Positions 10,146-20,965 of a stretch of 64,000 nucleotides of DNA are shown piece by piece (within the stretch, counting starts at the first letter, position 1; each line of letters starts with the position of its first letter). Position numbers and translations under genes: made by a program. This stretch comes from Pararge aegeria. Taxonomy: Eukaryota > Arthropoda > Insecta > Lepidoptera > Nymphalidae. The stretch lies in assembly GCF_905163445.1 (NCBI RefSeq), contig NC_053204.1, positions 7,571,501-7,635,500 on the forward strand. Direction: 5' to 3'. Under the pieces are notes generated by a model. That model was given only the letters and a program-made list of their open reading frames with translations, was not told the DNA's origin and searched no databases.

Positions 10146-10290
10146 CTCTTTACGGTCGCCGTTGAACGAGCAGTTGTATAAAGGGCTATAAACAACAGAC
10201 AGCGCAGTTATTGAGCATTACTGGTATTTATTAAAAAAGTCAAGCCTTGGTGCTTCCAGCAATTCCACTTTAATGAAGAGGGTGAATATT
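10146..10290. repeat. Possible old dispersed repeat
   Basis: It shares 'ataaagggctataaacaacagacag' with a variant near 8655-8685. Similarity is partial and the family is unknown. Confidence 0.3.
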
Positions 10291-10721
10291 TTACTTCTTT
10301 CACGCAGCAACAGTACAAGATTTTCTCGCTCGCAATCGAGTGGTCGTTATCGCATATTAATCTTTGTACCGTCAAAGTAAAATGGAATTTATTTCACATT
10401 TGTTAGAGTCGCTAGTTCAGTACTCGCAGTTTTATTGTATAAAATTGCGCCAAAAGCTCTAGCTGATTGTTCGCAAATTTGGGCTTTAAAACAATGAAGA
10501 TAAGATCGATTTCATTCAGATGGAAAAATAGTTGATATTTCGATACTGTAAAACGACTCCTCGATTACGAGCTTTCATATCTTTTACTAAGGGTACAGGG
10601 CAATAGTTTGACGTGATTGCATAGAGGTTACAAATATTGTCTAGTCACTACCTAAATAATTAATTACTACGACGTTTGATATAGTATAGTAAAAAATCTG
10701 AAAACGGTTTAGAATTTAGAA

Positions 10722-10945
10722 TTTGAGATGGTGATAACAAAAAATAAAACCGGCTATGTTTGTTGTGGGCTTCTTCTTAGACCAGGACGCGTTTTAAAGC
10801 CTCGTAAAGCTTTAGTTTTAAGTTTACGAACTTGGTTATCGTCATCACCTCACTACCGTTACACATTTCACGAAGTACGCATCAAAAGTGCCATCTATGG
10901 GCCTGCTTGTGTTTAATAATTTTTGACTTTGACTTTGCCTTTGAA
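10722..10945 (+). mobile_element. LINE family F, 3' end
   Basis: It holds 'gagatggtgataacaaaa', 'gggcttcttcttagaccaggacgcgtttt', 'agtttacgaacttggttatcgtcatcac' and 'tacgcatcaaaagtgccatctatgggcctgctt', ending in TTTTTGACTTTGACTTTG. No reverse transcriptase sequence remains. Confidence 0.75.
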
Positions 10946-11331
10946 AAGGTTAAATTACACTTCACAATGGAGTGAACAAAAGGTTCTTTATCTACTATAA
11001 ATTGATAGTCCAAGCGAAGAAAACATTTTTCAATAAAACATAGGTACAATTTACATTACATCTGCACAATAGGTGTAACACAACGGTGTATCTGCACAAT
11101 AGGGGTAACTTATATTAATGTTATAATTAACACGGATATACGGAAATCAACTGTCCTTAAGCTAGGTATAAACCTGCGTTATAGGCGACAGTGCTCTCCT
11201 ATTGGGCAGTTTCGGCAAAGTATGCAAGGAACACATCCGAAATTGTGCCGCCTAGGGTCCATCAATCTGAGGCGTAGGTTAAGTTTTATGTGCCTGTAAA
11301 GTCACCGTCAACCTTTAGAACGGAACACAAC

Positions 11332-11474
11332 CAGTGGCGTGCACTTCATACATGTACAAAAGCACTGCATACCCAAATATTTTTATATAACTCGTATTGG
11401 AGGGGATTTTTCCCAATTTATGCCATCTACCTGCTTTTTGCATACCCTGGTCGAAAACCCTATGCACGCCACTG
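11332..11474 (+). mobile_element. hAT-type MITE, copy 2, perfect 8-bp TSD
   Basis: The element is 143 bases with ends CAGTGGCGTGCAC and GCACGCCACTG. The flanks AACACAAC at 11324-11331 and 11475-11482 are identical 8-mers, diagnostic of hAT-type insertion. It is non-autonomous. Confidence 0.9.
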
Positions 11475-11593
11475 AACACAACAATGCTGCTTGGCGACAG
11501 GAATTAACATGGCGGTAATAGGTACTTCCCCGGATGAGCTACGTAACAAAAATAAATAAATAAAGCCCTTATCTCCAACTGTTAAATAACCAT

Positions 11594-11763
11594 ATCAACC
11601 CACTAAGGGCACGGGTCTACTCTCACAATGAGAAGGCTTGAGGCCGTCCACCACCTTGGCCCAGTGCGGATTGGTGGACTCCACACACATATGAGAACAT
11701 TAAGAACTCTCAGGCATGCAGGTTTCCCCACGATGTTTTCCTTCACCGTTGAAGCAAGTTAAT
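11594..11763 (-). mobile_element. SINE family B, 3' part
   Basis: On the minus strand the copy starts inside the body ('cttcaacggtgaaggaaaacatcgtgg'), continues 'ctgcatgcctgagagtt' and 'ggagtccaccaatccgcactgggcc', and ends near the 'gggttgatatgg' tail. The tRNA-like head is missing. Compare the fuller copy at 19155-19482. Confidence 0.8.
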
Positions 11764-11889
11764 ATAAAAATCTTCTTCTTCTTTCGCTGCCTCTCCGATG
11801 TTACGAAGCCAGGACTTTTTTCTGCGACCAACGCCTCTTCTTCCTGCAACTTTTCCCATCATAATAAGTTGAAGGAGTTAGAATATTTG

Positions 11890-11892
<3 letters not shown>

Positions 11893-11929
<37 letters not shown>
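11893..11929. repeat. (TA)n microsatellite
   Basis: An uninterrupted AT dinucleotide run of about 18 repeats is visible. Confidence 0.95.
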
Positions 11930-11934
<5 letters not shown>

Positions 11935-11989
11935 CTTATTTTATTTATCTCTTTTAATAATTTATTATATTAGTTATTAGTAGTATGTA

Positions 11990-12187
11990 CTTAAGTGTGT
12001 AAATTTATGTATTGTTTATTTTAATTGCGATTTCCCGTCTCTCATGTTTTGTTGTGTACTATCGGTAAAGTTACCTGGCAGAAATCACTTTTAGTGATAA
12101 GGTCGCCTTTTGCTTTTAATTTTTTGTTTAACTATATTTGTAATTTCTCCTTTATTATGCAATAAAGATGTTTAAATAAATAAATAA
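11990..12187 (+). mobile_element. Family H retroelement 3' end with stem-loop
   Basis: It contains 'acctggcagaaatcacttttagtgataaggtcgcctttt' and ends 'atgcaataaagatgtttaaataaataaataa'. The hairpin ATCACT-TTT-AGTGAT lies at 12084-12098. Related copies with covarying stems are at 17781 (minus), 18655 (minus), 47290, 50785, 56955 and 57880 (minus). Confidence 0.7.
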
Positions 12188-12192
12188 GGAGC

Positions 12193-12680
12193 TCATATCT
12201 CTCGTGCCTTAGCACGTACCAGATATGCAACTTTTCTGATCTTGATGGTGTGCAAAAGTTCACGCCGATGGTTGACGCGTCGCAGAACTTCCTCATTGGA
12301 TACTTTGAGAGTCCAACTAACGGCTAACATACGTCTGAATGTCCACATCTCAAATGATTCTATGCGTTTCCTGAGGTCTTCTTTTATAGTCCATGCCTCG
12401 CATCCGTATAGCAGTATGGGCCAGATGTAACAACGCAGGAGTCGAATGCGCAAAGGGATCTTAAGTCTGCGGTTGCAGAGTACATTTTTCATCTTGGTAA
12501 AGGTACTTCAATCCGAGACTTAATTTCCTGATCACTGCTCCAGGTATCATTAAGCCACGTACCTAAATATTTATAATTTCGCACTCTCTCAATTTTTTGG
12601 CCTGCTACTGTGACGTCAATGTTATCAACTTTATTTTTTAGATAATTATGACCATGAACTTGGTCTTCGAGAATATAAAA
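12193..12680 (-). pseudogene. BovB-like RTE retrotransposon C-terminus, disrupted
   Basis: On the minus strand the reading frame contains 'GQKIERVRNYKYLGTWLND' and, in a second frame, 'RLLRCYIWPILLYGCEAWT' and 'RIESFEMWTFRRMLAVSWT'. The YKYLG, LLYGCEAWT and EMWTFRRML blocks are the C-terminal signature of RTE/BovB-type reverse transcriptases. The two parts are in different frames (break near 12490-12500). The RT catalytic core is absent. A family A SINE (12684-12857) adjoins its upstream end at 'catgaacttggtcttcgag', apparently having landed in the gene. Function is lost. Confidence 0.7.
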
Positions 12681-12683
12681 ATA

Positions 12684-12857
12684 ATAAATAATTAATAAAT
12701 ATACTACGACAACAAACACATCGCCATCTAGTTCCACAGTAAGCGTAGCTTGTGTAATGGGTACTAAGATATACGATGGATATTTTTTATTAACAATATA
12801 CATAAATACTTATATAGATAAAGACGCAGACACTGAAAAACATTCATGTTCATCACC
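12684..12857 (-). mobile_element. SINE family A, 3' two-thirds
   Basis: Tail and body on the minus strand run from 'aataaatatactacgacaac' (tail complement) to 'ctgaaaaacattcatgttcatcac'. The tRNA-like head is missing. It is cut off at a 14-C homopolymer (12856-12869). Confidence 0.8.
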
Positions 12858-12869
12858 CCCCCCCCCCCC
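12856..12869 (+). repeat. Poly-C run of 14
   Basis: Fourteen consecutive C bases lie exactly at the truncation point of the SINE. Confidence 0.9.
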
Positions 12870-12993
12870 TCGACTGGGCTATCGCACGTAAGACTCCGCG
12901 TGCCTGACCTCAACTATAAACCCTTAGTGGCCTCGTACGACAACCGTGGAAAGAGAAAAGGCGGTGACAACTATATTTTGATCTGCCGTCACC

Positions 12994-13037
12994 ACACGGC
13001 CAGTATATAACCTATTTATTATATATAGTGGCCGTGT
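12994..13037. repeat. Imperfect inverted repeat
   Basis: 'acacggccagtatataa' is mirrored by 'ttatatatagtggccgtgt' with a two-base difference. Confidence 0.6.
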
Positions 13038-13751
13038 AAATTAGGCCAACTTAAAATAACTGTGAAATTTGAATTATTTCAAGTTACAACACCCCACTTT
13101 TACGTCGGGGGTTAAAATATCAACTCAGTATGAAATCAACGGAGTAGGGTAATGGAAGAAAAATTCTATTAGCTGCCCTCTCGGGGGTCTGTAGCTCTAA
13201 ATACAATTTGCTCTAACCTTGATATTACTTGAGACACACTCCATCCGATACGACTGTCTCAACGATATGACATTTTATGTTACGACTGTCTCCACGATGT
13301 GACATTTTAAAGAACCAATTTTACATTTCTTACACTACTAGACTGAGATGGCAATTTCACCTTTTGGTAAGTTGTGATCTAAGATGGTAGCGGGCAAAGC
13401 TGTTAAGGGGTGAGACAGTTTCATTAACCCAATACCCCCGATAGGTTTCTACGCGACATCATACCGCAACGCTGATGGTAAGTAGCCACAGCCGAAGTCG
13501 CCCCCCAGACCAGACTATAGAAAATTCAGAAGTTATTATTACCCGTATTGCCGGTGTTCATCCGAGGATATATAAAGTATCAGGATATACATGCCTATAG
13601 ATGTTCGCAGACCGCTAAACTACGCGTCGCTGGTCTGGCGCAACGTCACAAGCATGTCGAGGTCAACAGTGACGTGAACTTATAGGATTTTCCTCTACGA
13701 AAAATCGCGCTGAATAACTTTATATCGACGTTCTGGTTCATAAATGATTGT

Positions 13752-13951
13752 AAGTGGCGTGCATATAAGGTATGCACAGGGTATGCAGATGATATAAAAT
13801 GAAGAAAATCTCCAGTACGAGTTATAAAAAACTTAAGTACAGGCATTGTAAGAGATATAAAAAGCCTACCCTTAAGTATTTATAACTCGTACGGGATATT
13901 TTCTTCATTTTATATCATCTGCATACCCTGTGCATATCCTGTACGCCACTG
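13752..13951. mobile_element. hAT-type MITE, copy 3, long-hairpin variant
   Basis: The ends AAGTGGCGTGCAT and GTACGCCACTG match the CAGTGGCGTGCA family with a changed first base. The interior is a near-complete inverted repeat. About 70 bases ('aggtatgcacagggtatgcagatgatataaaatgaag...') are mirrored by '...cttcattttatatcatctgcataccctgtgcatatcct'. No matching 8-base TSD could be recovered. RNA from it would fold into a long double-stranded stem. Confidence 0.8.
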
Positions 13952-13954
13952 ATA

Positions 13955-14560
13955 ATAGTGGATTGTTAAACGAGCCGGAAAATACCCCATTCTCACACCA
14001 AATATTTGTACATATTTTGAGGGTGGGAATGGTGTGTGTTCCCGAGTTGAACATAGTACTTTTCGAATTTCAATAAAAATAATTCTGGAAAAAATTTCCC
14101 TTTCTTTTAATTACGCAACTTCATACAAAAGTACGGTTAAGTGATCTGTGCCTGTCCTGAAGGGAACAATTAAAAAAAGAACAACAGTAAAGTATGAGAC
14201 GGGAGGCTGTTCCGACTGTTCTATTTTTGAATTAATTTACCACCCGCAGAAATATAATGAGGTGATTCCACCCGCAGTTTGGATAAAGAACGCCAATTTT
14301 CCGAATATGAGATATGAAAAATAAATGAATTTACCATTTTTATATTTATCGATAACATTAAAAATCGTGTTCATTTTGAAGACATTGGGAAAGATTTCAG
14401 TGACCAACATACCTTATTCACCTAGCGACACGGTCGGAAACGTTAAGGCTATGTGATTAAAAATATTTAGCGGCACTTCGTGGCCGGGCGAGTTCAAATT
14501 GGATTCATTTTGATAAATATTCATCCGTGCGGACCTGAATCTGTCGCACAATTTTTTCGC
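13955..14560. other. Unassigned AT-rich stretch
   Basis: No gene recognised. The motif 'taccccattctcacaccaaatatttg' (about 13983) recurs loosely at about 16168 ('caccccattttcacacgagatatttg'), hinting at one more dispersed family. Confidence 0.4.
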
Positions 14561-14563
14561 AAA

Positions 14564-14765
14564 ATTCTTTATTTATTTGGGACTTTTCTTGACAGTAAGA
14601 ATGTCAGCCCCATCATTCTCTGTTATCTTAACTTAAAATCTAATAAAATTCTGGTTGCCTCTGAATAAGGTGTAGCCAGGAAAATTTGCCAATCCCCACA
14701 TCATAAACATTAATTTTAAACTTGCACATTGGTCCCTCATTGGTCTCCCGAACACACCCCACTAC
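14564..14765 (-). repeat. Family I repeat, copy 1
   Basis: It shares 'gggacttttcttgacagtaagaatgtcagccccatc', 'cttaacttaaaatctaat', 'cctctgaataaggtg' and 'ttggtccctcattgg' with 51380-51605. The plus strand begins with 'ttctttattta', suggesting the complement of a polyadenylated 3' end. Confidence 0.7.
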
Positions 14766-14800
14766 AAATGCAGGACTTCTTCGTCTACATTACATTCATG

Positions 14801-14831
14801 CTAAAGTGAACTCAGGGCGAGTTCACTTTAG
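14801..14831. repeat. Hairpin, 13-bp arms, 5-base loop
   Basis: CTAAAGTGAACTC is mirrored by GAGTTCACTTTAG around the loop AGGGC. Confidence 0.85.
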
Positions 14832-15208
14832 TTCACTTTTGATAAGATATTCAAATTTGTTTAGAGGAACATGTCCAGCACACAGTCTCAGAGTCAAAAA
14901 TGCCACCCAATTGATTTACTTCAATTCCTTGTTTTTAAAAGTTTTTATGTTTACTACATTCTGAAGAGTAAGAAGCAGCTATAGCTCATGCATGCTTCAG
15001 GGTATTTTATACAGGTTCGCCAGCACTTCGAAATTTTCCGAGTTATATGCTTTCTCAACCGACTTAAAGCAAGGACGGGGTTCTCAATTCGACTATGTTT
15101 TTTTTTTTAATTTTTTGTACATGTACACACCTATATGTCACGTGATTACGCTGCCAATTATGCACAGAGTTTGGTGATTTTTTTTGTTTGGTAAGTCATA
15201 ATAATATT

Positions 15209-15434
15209 GGATAGAAGCAGGCGTTACTTTGCGGAAATCCATAATATATTATGAAAATTAAGCTTAATTTGCTATATTCCCCAACAGCAGGACCTGTATG
15301 GTGTAATTTATAATTACTTCAATCCGTATACTCCACACCAAACAGATCCTCGGCAATGTACCCTCTATGCACGTGTCGCTCCGAAACCGGAGCGTCCTCA
15401 GGAGATGTTGACTTTACAATGAATAATTATTGAG
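15209..15434. mobile_element. Foldback element, left arm
   Basis: It starts with the family terminus GGATAGAAGCAGGCGTTACT and continues with 'gaaaattaagcttaatttgctatattcc', 'tactccacaccaaacagatcctcggcaatg' and 'accggagcgtcctcaggagatgttgactttacaatg'. The second arm is missing. Confidence 0.75.
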
Positions 15435-15734
15435 TAAAAACAACAATGTACATCAGTAACAATGTTAAGCTTAATTTTTATAATGTCATAATAACAAGAA
15501 TCACACTGGTTGCTTCGATTATAGTAGGTAAGCAATTTATTGCCGTCATGATAAAGGAGTTGATGGTGAAGTGCCGGGAGTACTTCCAAACCATTAATGC
15601 CCTGGTTTAGGTAAAAACAATATTTTGCAGAAGGTTAAATGCAAATGATATTTAAACATTGTGAGAAAACTTGCATACCATAATGTTGTCTGAACAACTC
15701 CACAAATCGCCAGGGTGGTACAATACGGTCTAAA

Positions 15735-16008
15735 CCCTTCTCATTCCCCTTCAACGACAAGGCTGCTTTGAAGCAGCCACTCTGGTCTCATATCACACAA
15801 AACAGAAAAATTCTAAAGATTGTTAAACTATAAAATTATTTTGGATTGGAAAAGAGCAATCTGCTGAGTTTCTTGCCGGCTCTTCTCAGTGGAATCTGCC
15901 TTCCGAACCAGTAGTTGAGTCACTACAAACAGACTGACTTGACGTTTCAAAAGTGCTTGTAAACTAGGCCTACTTGAAATAGATTAATATTGAATTTTTT
16001 GAATTTCA
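15735..16008 (+). mobile_element. LINE family E, 3' end
   Basis: It contains 'ttggaaaagagcaatctgctgagtttcttgccggc', 'ctgccttccgaaccagtagttgagtcactac' and 'cttgacgtttcaaaagtgcttgtaaactaggcctacttgaa', ending in TTGAATTTTTTGAATTTC. Confidence 0.75.
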
Positions 16009-16245
16009 TTCTCAGAGGTGACCCATGAACTGGAGTGGGCCGGTGGGTGGTCCAAGTTGACCTTCTTCAGGACTGGCAAAGATCCATACACATACAGCCA
16101 TACAGCCTATTCAGACGAATCGAATTTAATAGACAATCTAAGTCTTAAATGTTTAACTTGGGAACACACCCCATTTTCACACGAGATATTTGCACGCACA
16201 TACATACTGGTAGTTTGAAGGTGTTTTCCCTGCCGTTTAATCTAC

Positions 16246-16484
16246 AATTAAATACACATCGCCATCTAGTCCCAAAGTAAGCGTAGCTTGTGTTATGGGT
16301 ACTAAGATGACTGATGAATATTTTTATGAATAATATACATAAATACTTATAATATACAGATAAACACCCAGACACTGAAAAACATTCATGTTCATCACAC
16401 AAACATTTTCCAGTTGTGGGAATCGAACCCACGGCCATGGACTCAGAAAGCAGGGTCGCTGCCCACTGCGCCAGTCGGCCGTCT
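16246..16484 (-). mobile_element. SINE family A, near full length
   Basis: On the minus strand the head 'gacggccgactggcgcagtggg' is intact with A and B boxes. The body and tail signatures are complete to 'ggcgatgtgtatttaattg'. The terminal 'gtcgtagtatattt' segment is lost. Confidence 0.9.
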
Positions 16485-17428
16485 AAATTAATACGATTAA
16501 TACCGCGGGGCGCAGCTAGTAAAAATATAATTTCGAGTAAGTTTGCTATGACAAACTATAACTATACATTTTTCCGACGTAAAAAGTACAGGGTACCTTA
16601 TTTAAACCCAAATTTCAGTCAAATGCGTGTGAGTGTGACTGATTTTTGCATCCATACATCCTCACAAACTTGCGCGTTTATAATATAAGAAAAATACTTT
16701 GCTTTGTCCGTCTGCCACAAGTTGTATATTAGGTATAAAACGTGGGACTCTCATAGTCTTTTAACCACCAGTTTACCTGCTGATTGGTACATTTCCGAAA
16801 CAAAAATTAGTATAAGTTACCCGCGAAATCGGTCCTTATCGGAGATTAGTCGCAACGAAGGTTATACAAAAAAAATATGAATTGTTTTTTTTTGTTACAT
16901 CTTGTACTACCAACTTAAAAGGAGGATTTTTCTCATTTACCTATCAAGTCTGCAGTACAAGGTCACCAAATGCGCCCGCTTGGTGCTCTTTTAAAGTAAA
17001 ACATCAATAAGCCAGTGCTATTTTGTTTGCTCAATGCATACCATACGAAGTTATATAATAAATACACGATTTTGATTACTTGTGAGAGCCTATAACCACG
17101 ATACGCAGTGTTTATATCCTCTTTGGGTACGGCCAGAGCTATAAATTGTCACTGGCAATACACACTGTAAGATCTTGTAATTAACATAAAAATGGGTGGC
17201 TTAAATAGCTTAACTCGGAATACTTAATAGTCTACAACAAACAAAAGCATTTAAAATGAAAGTGTTATTGTTGGTATTACGAAAAGTACATAGATTAGTG
17301 AAAACGGGGACTAGGTTTCTTAATTATTTGGAGGGTGGCCAAGATTTCTATTTGCTAAGTTAAGGCTAAAATCTTGACGACCTCTTTGTCGCAACGCAAT
17401 AGCTGTCGCAATTTAGGTAGGATTCGTT

Positions 17429-17693
17429 ACCGGGACCGATTGGCGCAGTGGGCAGCGACCCTGCTTTCTGGGTCGAAGGCCGTGGGTTCGATTCCCACAA
17501 CTAGAAAAATGTTTGTGTGATGAACATGAATGTGTTTCAGTGTCTGGGTGTTTATATGTTATATTATAAGTAGTCATGTATATCATTCATATAAATATGT
17601 ATCAGTCATCGTAGTACCCACAACACAAGCTACGCTTACTTTGGGGCTAGATGGCGATGTGTGTATTGTCGTAGTATATTTATTATTTTATTT
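17429..17693 (+). mobile_element. SINE family A, full length
   Basis: The head 'gaccgattggcgcagtgggcag', the B box 'gtgggttcgattcccac', the body and the tail 'tggggctagatggcgatgtgtgtattgtcgtagtatattta' are all present. Confidence 0.9.
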
Positions 17694-17736
17694 TAGTAGA
17701 CCATCTGGTTGGTCCGATAATTATAGTTTCTTGTCC

Positions 17737-18040
17737 TACCGGGCCGCAGGTAAAAGCATCGTTGGTCGGCCCCCAACGAGAAGAAGAAGAAGAAATACTT
17801 TATTGCACACAAAAATCAAAATATACATAAAATAAAGAATAAACAAAAGAACAAGAATTGGCATGCGGCGGCCGGCCTTATTGCTGCAAGCAATCTCGAC
17901 ACGACGAGGTGGACAGACGACAGCAAACGAGTCGGTGGGAGCCGTTGGAAACAAGCGGCCCAGGACCGTGGATTTTGGAACTCCCTACACAAAAGACCTA
18001 TGTCCAGCAGTGGACTTCAATCCGTTGAAGGGATGATGAT
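17737..18040 (+). mobile_element. RTE retrotransposon 3' end, split by a nested family H insertion
   Basis: Bases 17737-17780 and 17904-18040 together match the end of the RTE at 21886-25412: 'ggtcggcccccaacgag', then 'gtggacagacgac', 'gacctatgtccagcagtggac', and the terminus 'gttgaagggatgatgat'. A 123-base foreign segment interrupts it. The reading frame is destroyed. Confidence 0.8.
17781..17903 (-). mobile_element. Family H retroelement 3' end nested in the RTE fragment
   Basis: On the minus strand it starts right at the hairpin ATTGCT-TGC-AGCAAT (17880-17894), continues 'aaggccggccgcc', and ends 'gtgcaataaagtatttcttcttcttct'. The bases ACGAG occur at 17776-17780 and again at 17904-17908, a plausible short TSD. 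Confidence 0.75.
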
Positions 18041-18169
18041 ATCGTTTCATTTGATACCAATTTGTAAAAAAATATATTATCTACCATTTTCTGGCGGCGG
18101 CCATTTTGAACTGATTTTTATTAAAGCTAAGAACACTCCCGACTAATTCACCTTTCAAACAAAAAAAAA

Positions 18170-18262
18170 ACAAAATCAAAATCGGTTCATCCGTTCGGGA
18201 AATACGATGCCACAGACACACAAAAACACACACAGACATGTCAAACTTATAACTCGTTATTG
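18170..18262 (+). repeat. Family G-like repeat fragment
   Basis: 'aaaatcaaaatcggttcatccgttcgggaaatacgatgcc' with 'cagacacac' is characteristic of a common lepidopteran dispersed repeat. Compare 43445 and 63055 for the family's other parts. Confidence 0.5.
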
Positions 18263-18654
18263 CGTCAGGGTTGATAAAGGAGAAGTCATGAAGTACCAGA
18301 AGTAACATCGAGTCTGCAAAAACTGTGTACCCACTTTCTTAATCCTTTCTTAACATCAAAACTCTGCAAATATACTTTCAATTACATTAACAAAATCAGT
18401 GAATGAAAAATACTAGAACTTATCTGTCTAGACTTAATTTTTTACGAATGAGTTCAGATAAAAAGGATATTAGTATCCAACATTTAATTTTATTGCCAGA
18501 TAAAAAACACAATTTAAAAATTTAATTTCGTAGCAATATTTAGCAACGGTTTTTTACTCACAGCGTTGTAAAGAGTTCCTAATAAAGGCTGATTTACACC
18601 CAGTTTAAAAAATTATAACTAAATCTTTAGTGGCTCAATTATTATTTATCTAGA

Positions 18655-18960
18655 TGGACAATTAATTTATTTATTAATACTCTTTATTTGTACACCACTC
18701 AGAAAAACGAGACAAAAAAAGAACAAACACATGAAGAATGAAGCAGGATACAAAAGGCGGCGTTATCGCTAAGTAGCGATCTCTGCTAGGCAACCTTAGG
18801 ATTAGGAAAACTAAAAAGAAAACAAATAGGTGGCGTACACTATTTAGCACATACATACGAATATCTACATACTAAAACATAAACCAGACTACACAAATAC
18901 AAAAAAATACTATTCATAAATATAAAAAATAAATATTCTGATACATATCTTAATATACAA
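18655..18960 (-). mobile_element. Family H retroelement 3' end
   Basis: On the minus strand it has 'aggttgcctagcagagatcgctacttagcgataacgccgcctttt' and ends 'acaaataaagagtattaataaataa'. The hairpin arms are at 18765-18770 and 18775-18780. Confidence 0.7.
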
Positions 18961-19154
18961 TAAATACTTAAATATGAGTTTGAGTAGATAAATAAATAAT
19001 AATAGTCGTCTTTACTGATCGAGATAATGAGCCTTAACAGCATTTTTAAATATGCCCAATGACTTCGACTGTCTAATTAATCAAATGTTGCCAAAAATTT
19101 GTATATTTTAAATTGTTCTTTCTTTGTGTGTTATTTTGAACTTTTTCATTTTAA

Positions 19155-19482
19155 TCATCGTCATCATCATATCAACCCATTAACGGCCCATTACAGGGCA
19201 CGGGTCTCTTCCCCACAATGAGAAGTGGTTAAGGCCGTAGTCCACCACGCTGGCCCAGTGCGAATCGGTGGACTCCACGCACCTTTGAGAACATTATGTA
19301 GTTCATTATGTAACCTCAGGCATGCAGGTTTCACGATGTTTTCCTTCACCGTTGAAGCAAATGATATTTTCATTACTTGAAACGCACATAACTTAGAAAA
19401 GGTAGAGGTGCGGGCTGGGATTCGGACTCGGCCCACCGAAAGTGAAGTCGAGCTCCTACCCACTGAGCTATCACCGCTTCAT
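19155..19482 (-). mobile_element. SINE family B, full length
   Basis: On the minus strand the head 'aagcggtgatagctcagtgggtaggagc' contains the A box, and 'gggccgagtccgaatcccagc' contains the B box. The body has 'cttcaacggtgaaggaaaacatcgtg' and 'gcgtggtggactacggcctt'. It ends 'gggttgatatgatgatgacg'. The (ATG)n end resembles the RTE terminus, suggesting RTE-driven movement. Confidence 0.9.
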
Positions 19483-19596
19483 TACATAGTTTACTAAAAC
19501 GTATCTCTCCAAATGCTACAAGTGATAAGCCACGCCCTCCCATAAAGCCAAAAAAAAAGGTCAGTGTAAGATTATTGACCGACGTATATTTACCTA

Positions 19597-19698
19597 CTGA
19601 AGCGTTGGTGGACTACACACTCCATTGAGAACATTATGTAGAACTCTCAGGCATGCAGGTTACCTCACGATGTTTTCCTTTACCGTTGAAGCATAGAA
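19597..19698 (-). mobile_element. SINE family B, middle fragment
   Basis: 'gttggtggactacacactccattgagaacattatg', 'aactctcaggcatgcagg' and 'cacgatgttttcctttaccgttgaagc' match the body of family B in complement. Confidence 0.8.
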
Positions 19699-20081
19699 AC
19701 CACTCCACTTTAGTAGTTTCTCGAACGGGCGGTTTGTCACTTTATTCATTTAGCAGTTTACAGTAATGATTTTGCCTTACAATGCATTACATGCGATCAT
19801 GGCTGAATGAGACTTTTGTATATTCTTAATTCTTTGTAAACTACTGAAAAGCGGGCAATAAGCTCAAACGAATTAAAAAAAAACCCGAATAAAACTAAAA
19901 GCGCGAAGTTTCTAGCACGTAGATTAATGAAACCCGTTGGCACGGTTGAGTTTTTATAATTATTTGGATCAGTGTCGAGTATTTTTCTTGGTTAGAATGA
20001 ACTTATATTATTCTCATAATTTTATGCGGAAAAATTGTGACAGTTAAACAAATATCTTTATCTCCAGACTAACAGCACCAC

Positions 20082-20113
20082 TTGTAGGCACAATGCTATC
20101 ATTGTGCCTACAA
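20082..20113. repeat. Hairpin, 14-bp arms, 4-base loop
   Basis: TTGTAGGCACAATG (20082-20095) is mirrored exactly by CATTGTGCCTACAA (20100-20113). The loop is CTAT. Confidence 0.9.
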
Positions 20114-20302
20114 TAGCCTAGTGTTTAGGATTTCGGCTTCCATGGTTGAGACTTCTCCATAATGTTTTCAAAGGCGTGTGAATTCCACCAATCCGCACAG
20201 GATCAGCGTGGTGGGCTACACCCTCAGCCCTTCTCATTGCGGAAGGGGACCTGTGCCTTGTAGTGGCCCGGTAATGGGTTAATATGATGATGATGATGAT
20301 GA
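20114..20302 (+). mobile_element. SINE family B, 3' part
   Basis: 'attccaccaatccgcacaggatcagcgtggtgggctac', 'cccttctcattgcgg' and 'ggtaatgggttaatatgatgatgatgatgatga' are present. The head is replaced by unrelated or diverged sequence. Confidence 0.8.
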
Positions 20303-20547
20303 CACAAGTCTTGCTCGTATTATAGCGGGATACTACTGAAATGGAGATTGGCGGGTTTTTACGGATGTCATCGTAGAGAAAACCGGCAGGGTGATTACTT
20401 ATCTCTTGACAGGCTTGCGACAGACGAATCTTGCAATCACTGCTGTCAAACGTCACTTTTCCATACAATAAATAAACAAAACTCAGAATCTCTCAAAAAG
20501 GATAATTTTTTTAATTAATTAAATTTTTGCCCGAGATTCCAATATAA

Positions 20548-20777
20548 ATGAATCCTAGCTAAATCGATTTATCGCCCCCGAAACCCTGTATACTACATTT
20601 CATAAAAATCGTTGGAGCCGATTCCGAGATATATTTATCGATATATATTTATCGATGAAACACGAATAAAATGACATTTTCTAAAATTTAATCTTAGCTA
20701 GATCGATTTGTCGCCCCCGAAACCCCCCTGTATACTAAATTTCATGAAAATCGTTGGAGCCGATTCCGAGATATAAG
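20548..20777 (+). repeat. Two direct copies of a G-type repeat block
   Basis: The block 'gctaaatcgatttatcgcccccgaaaccctgtatactacatttcataaaaatcgttggagccgattccgagatata' (20556-20632) recurs at 20698-20775 with few changes. The spacer (20633-20690) contains 'tatatttatcgat' duplicated. Confidence 0.75.
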
Positions 20778-20965
20778 AATTGCTCGTTTAAATATATAAG
20801 ATTTAAATAAAGTTGCAAGGAAAATGTGTCTATCTCTTACATGTTTTTTTTCAATATGACTAAAAACAAATTATTGTGACATTTATATTTTTTAACATTT
20901 AAACTTAATATTTCTGACATATTTTATGATTATTTTTTTTTACTACAATTGTTTTTAAGACTTTA

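Noticed and set aside
11716..11973. 85-codon protein
   Set aside because: It crosses a SINE B fragment and a (TA)n microsatellite; no sign of selection on protein.
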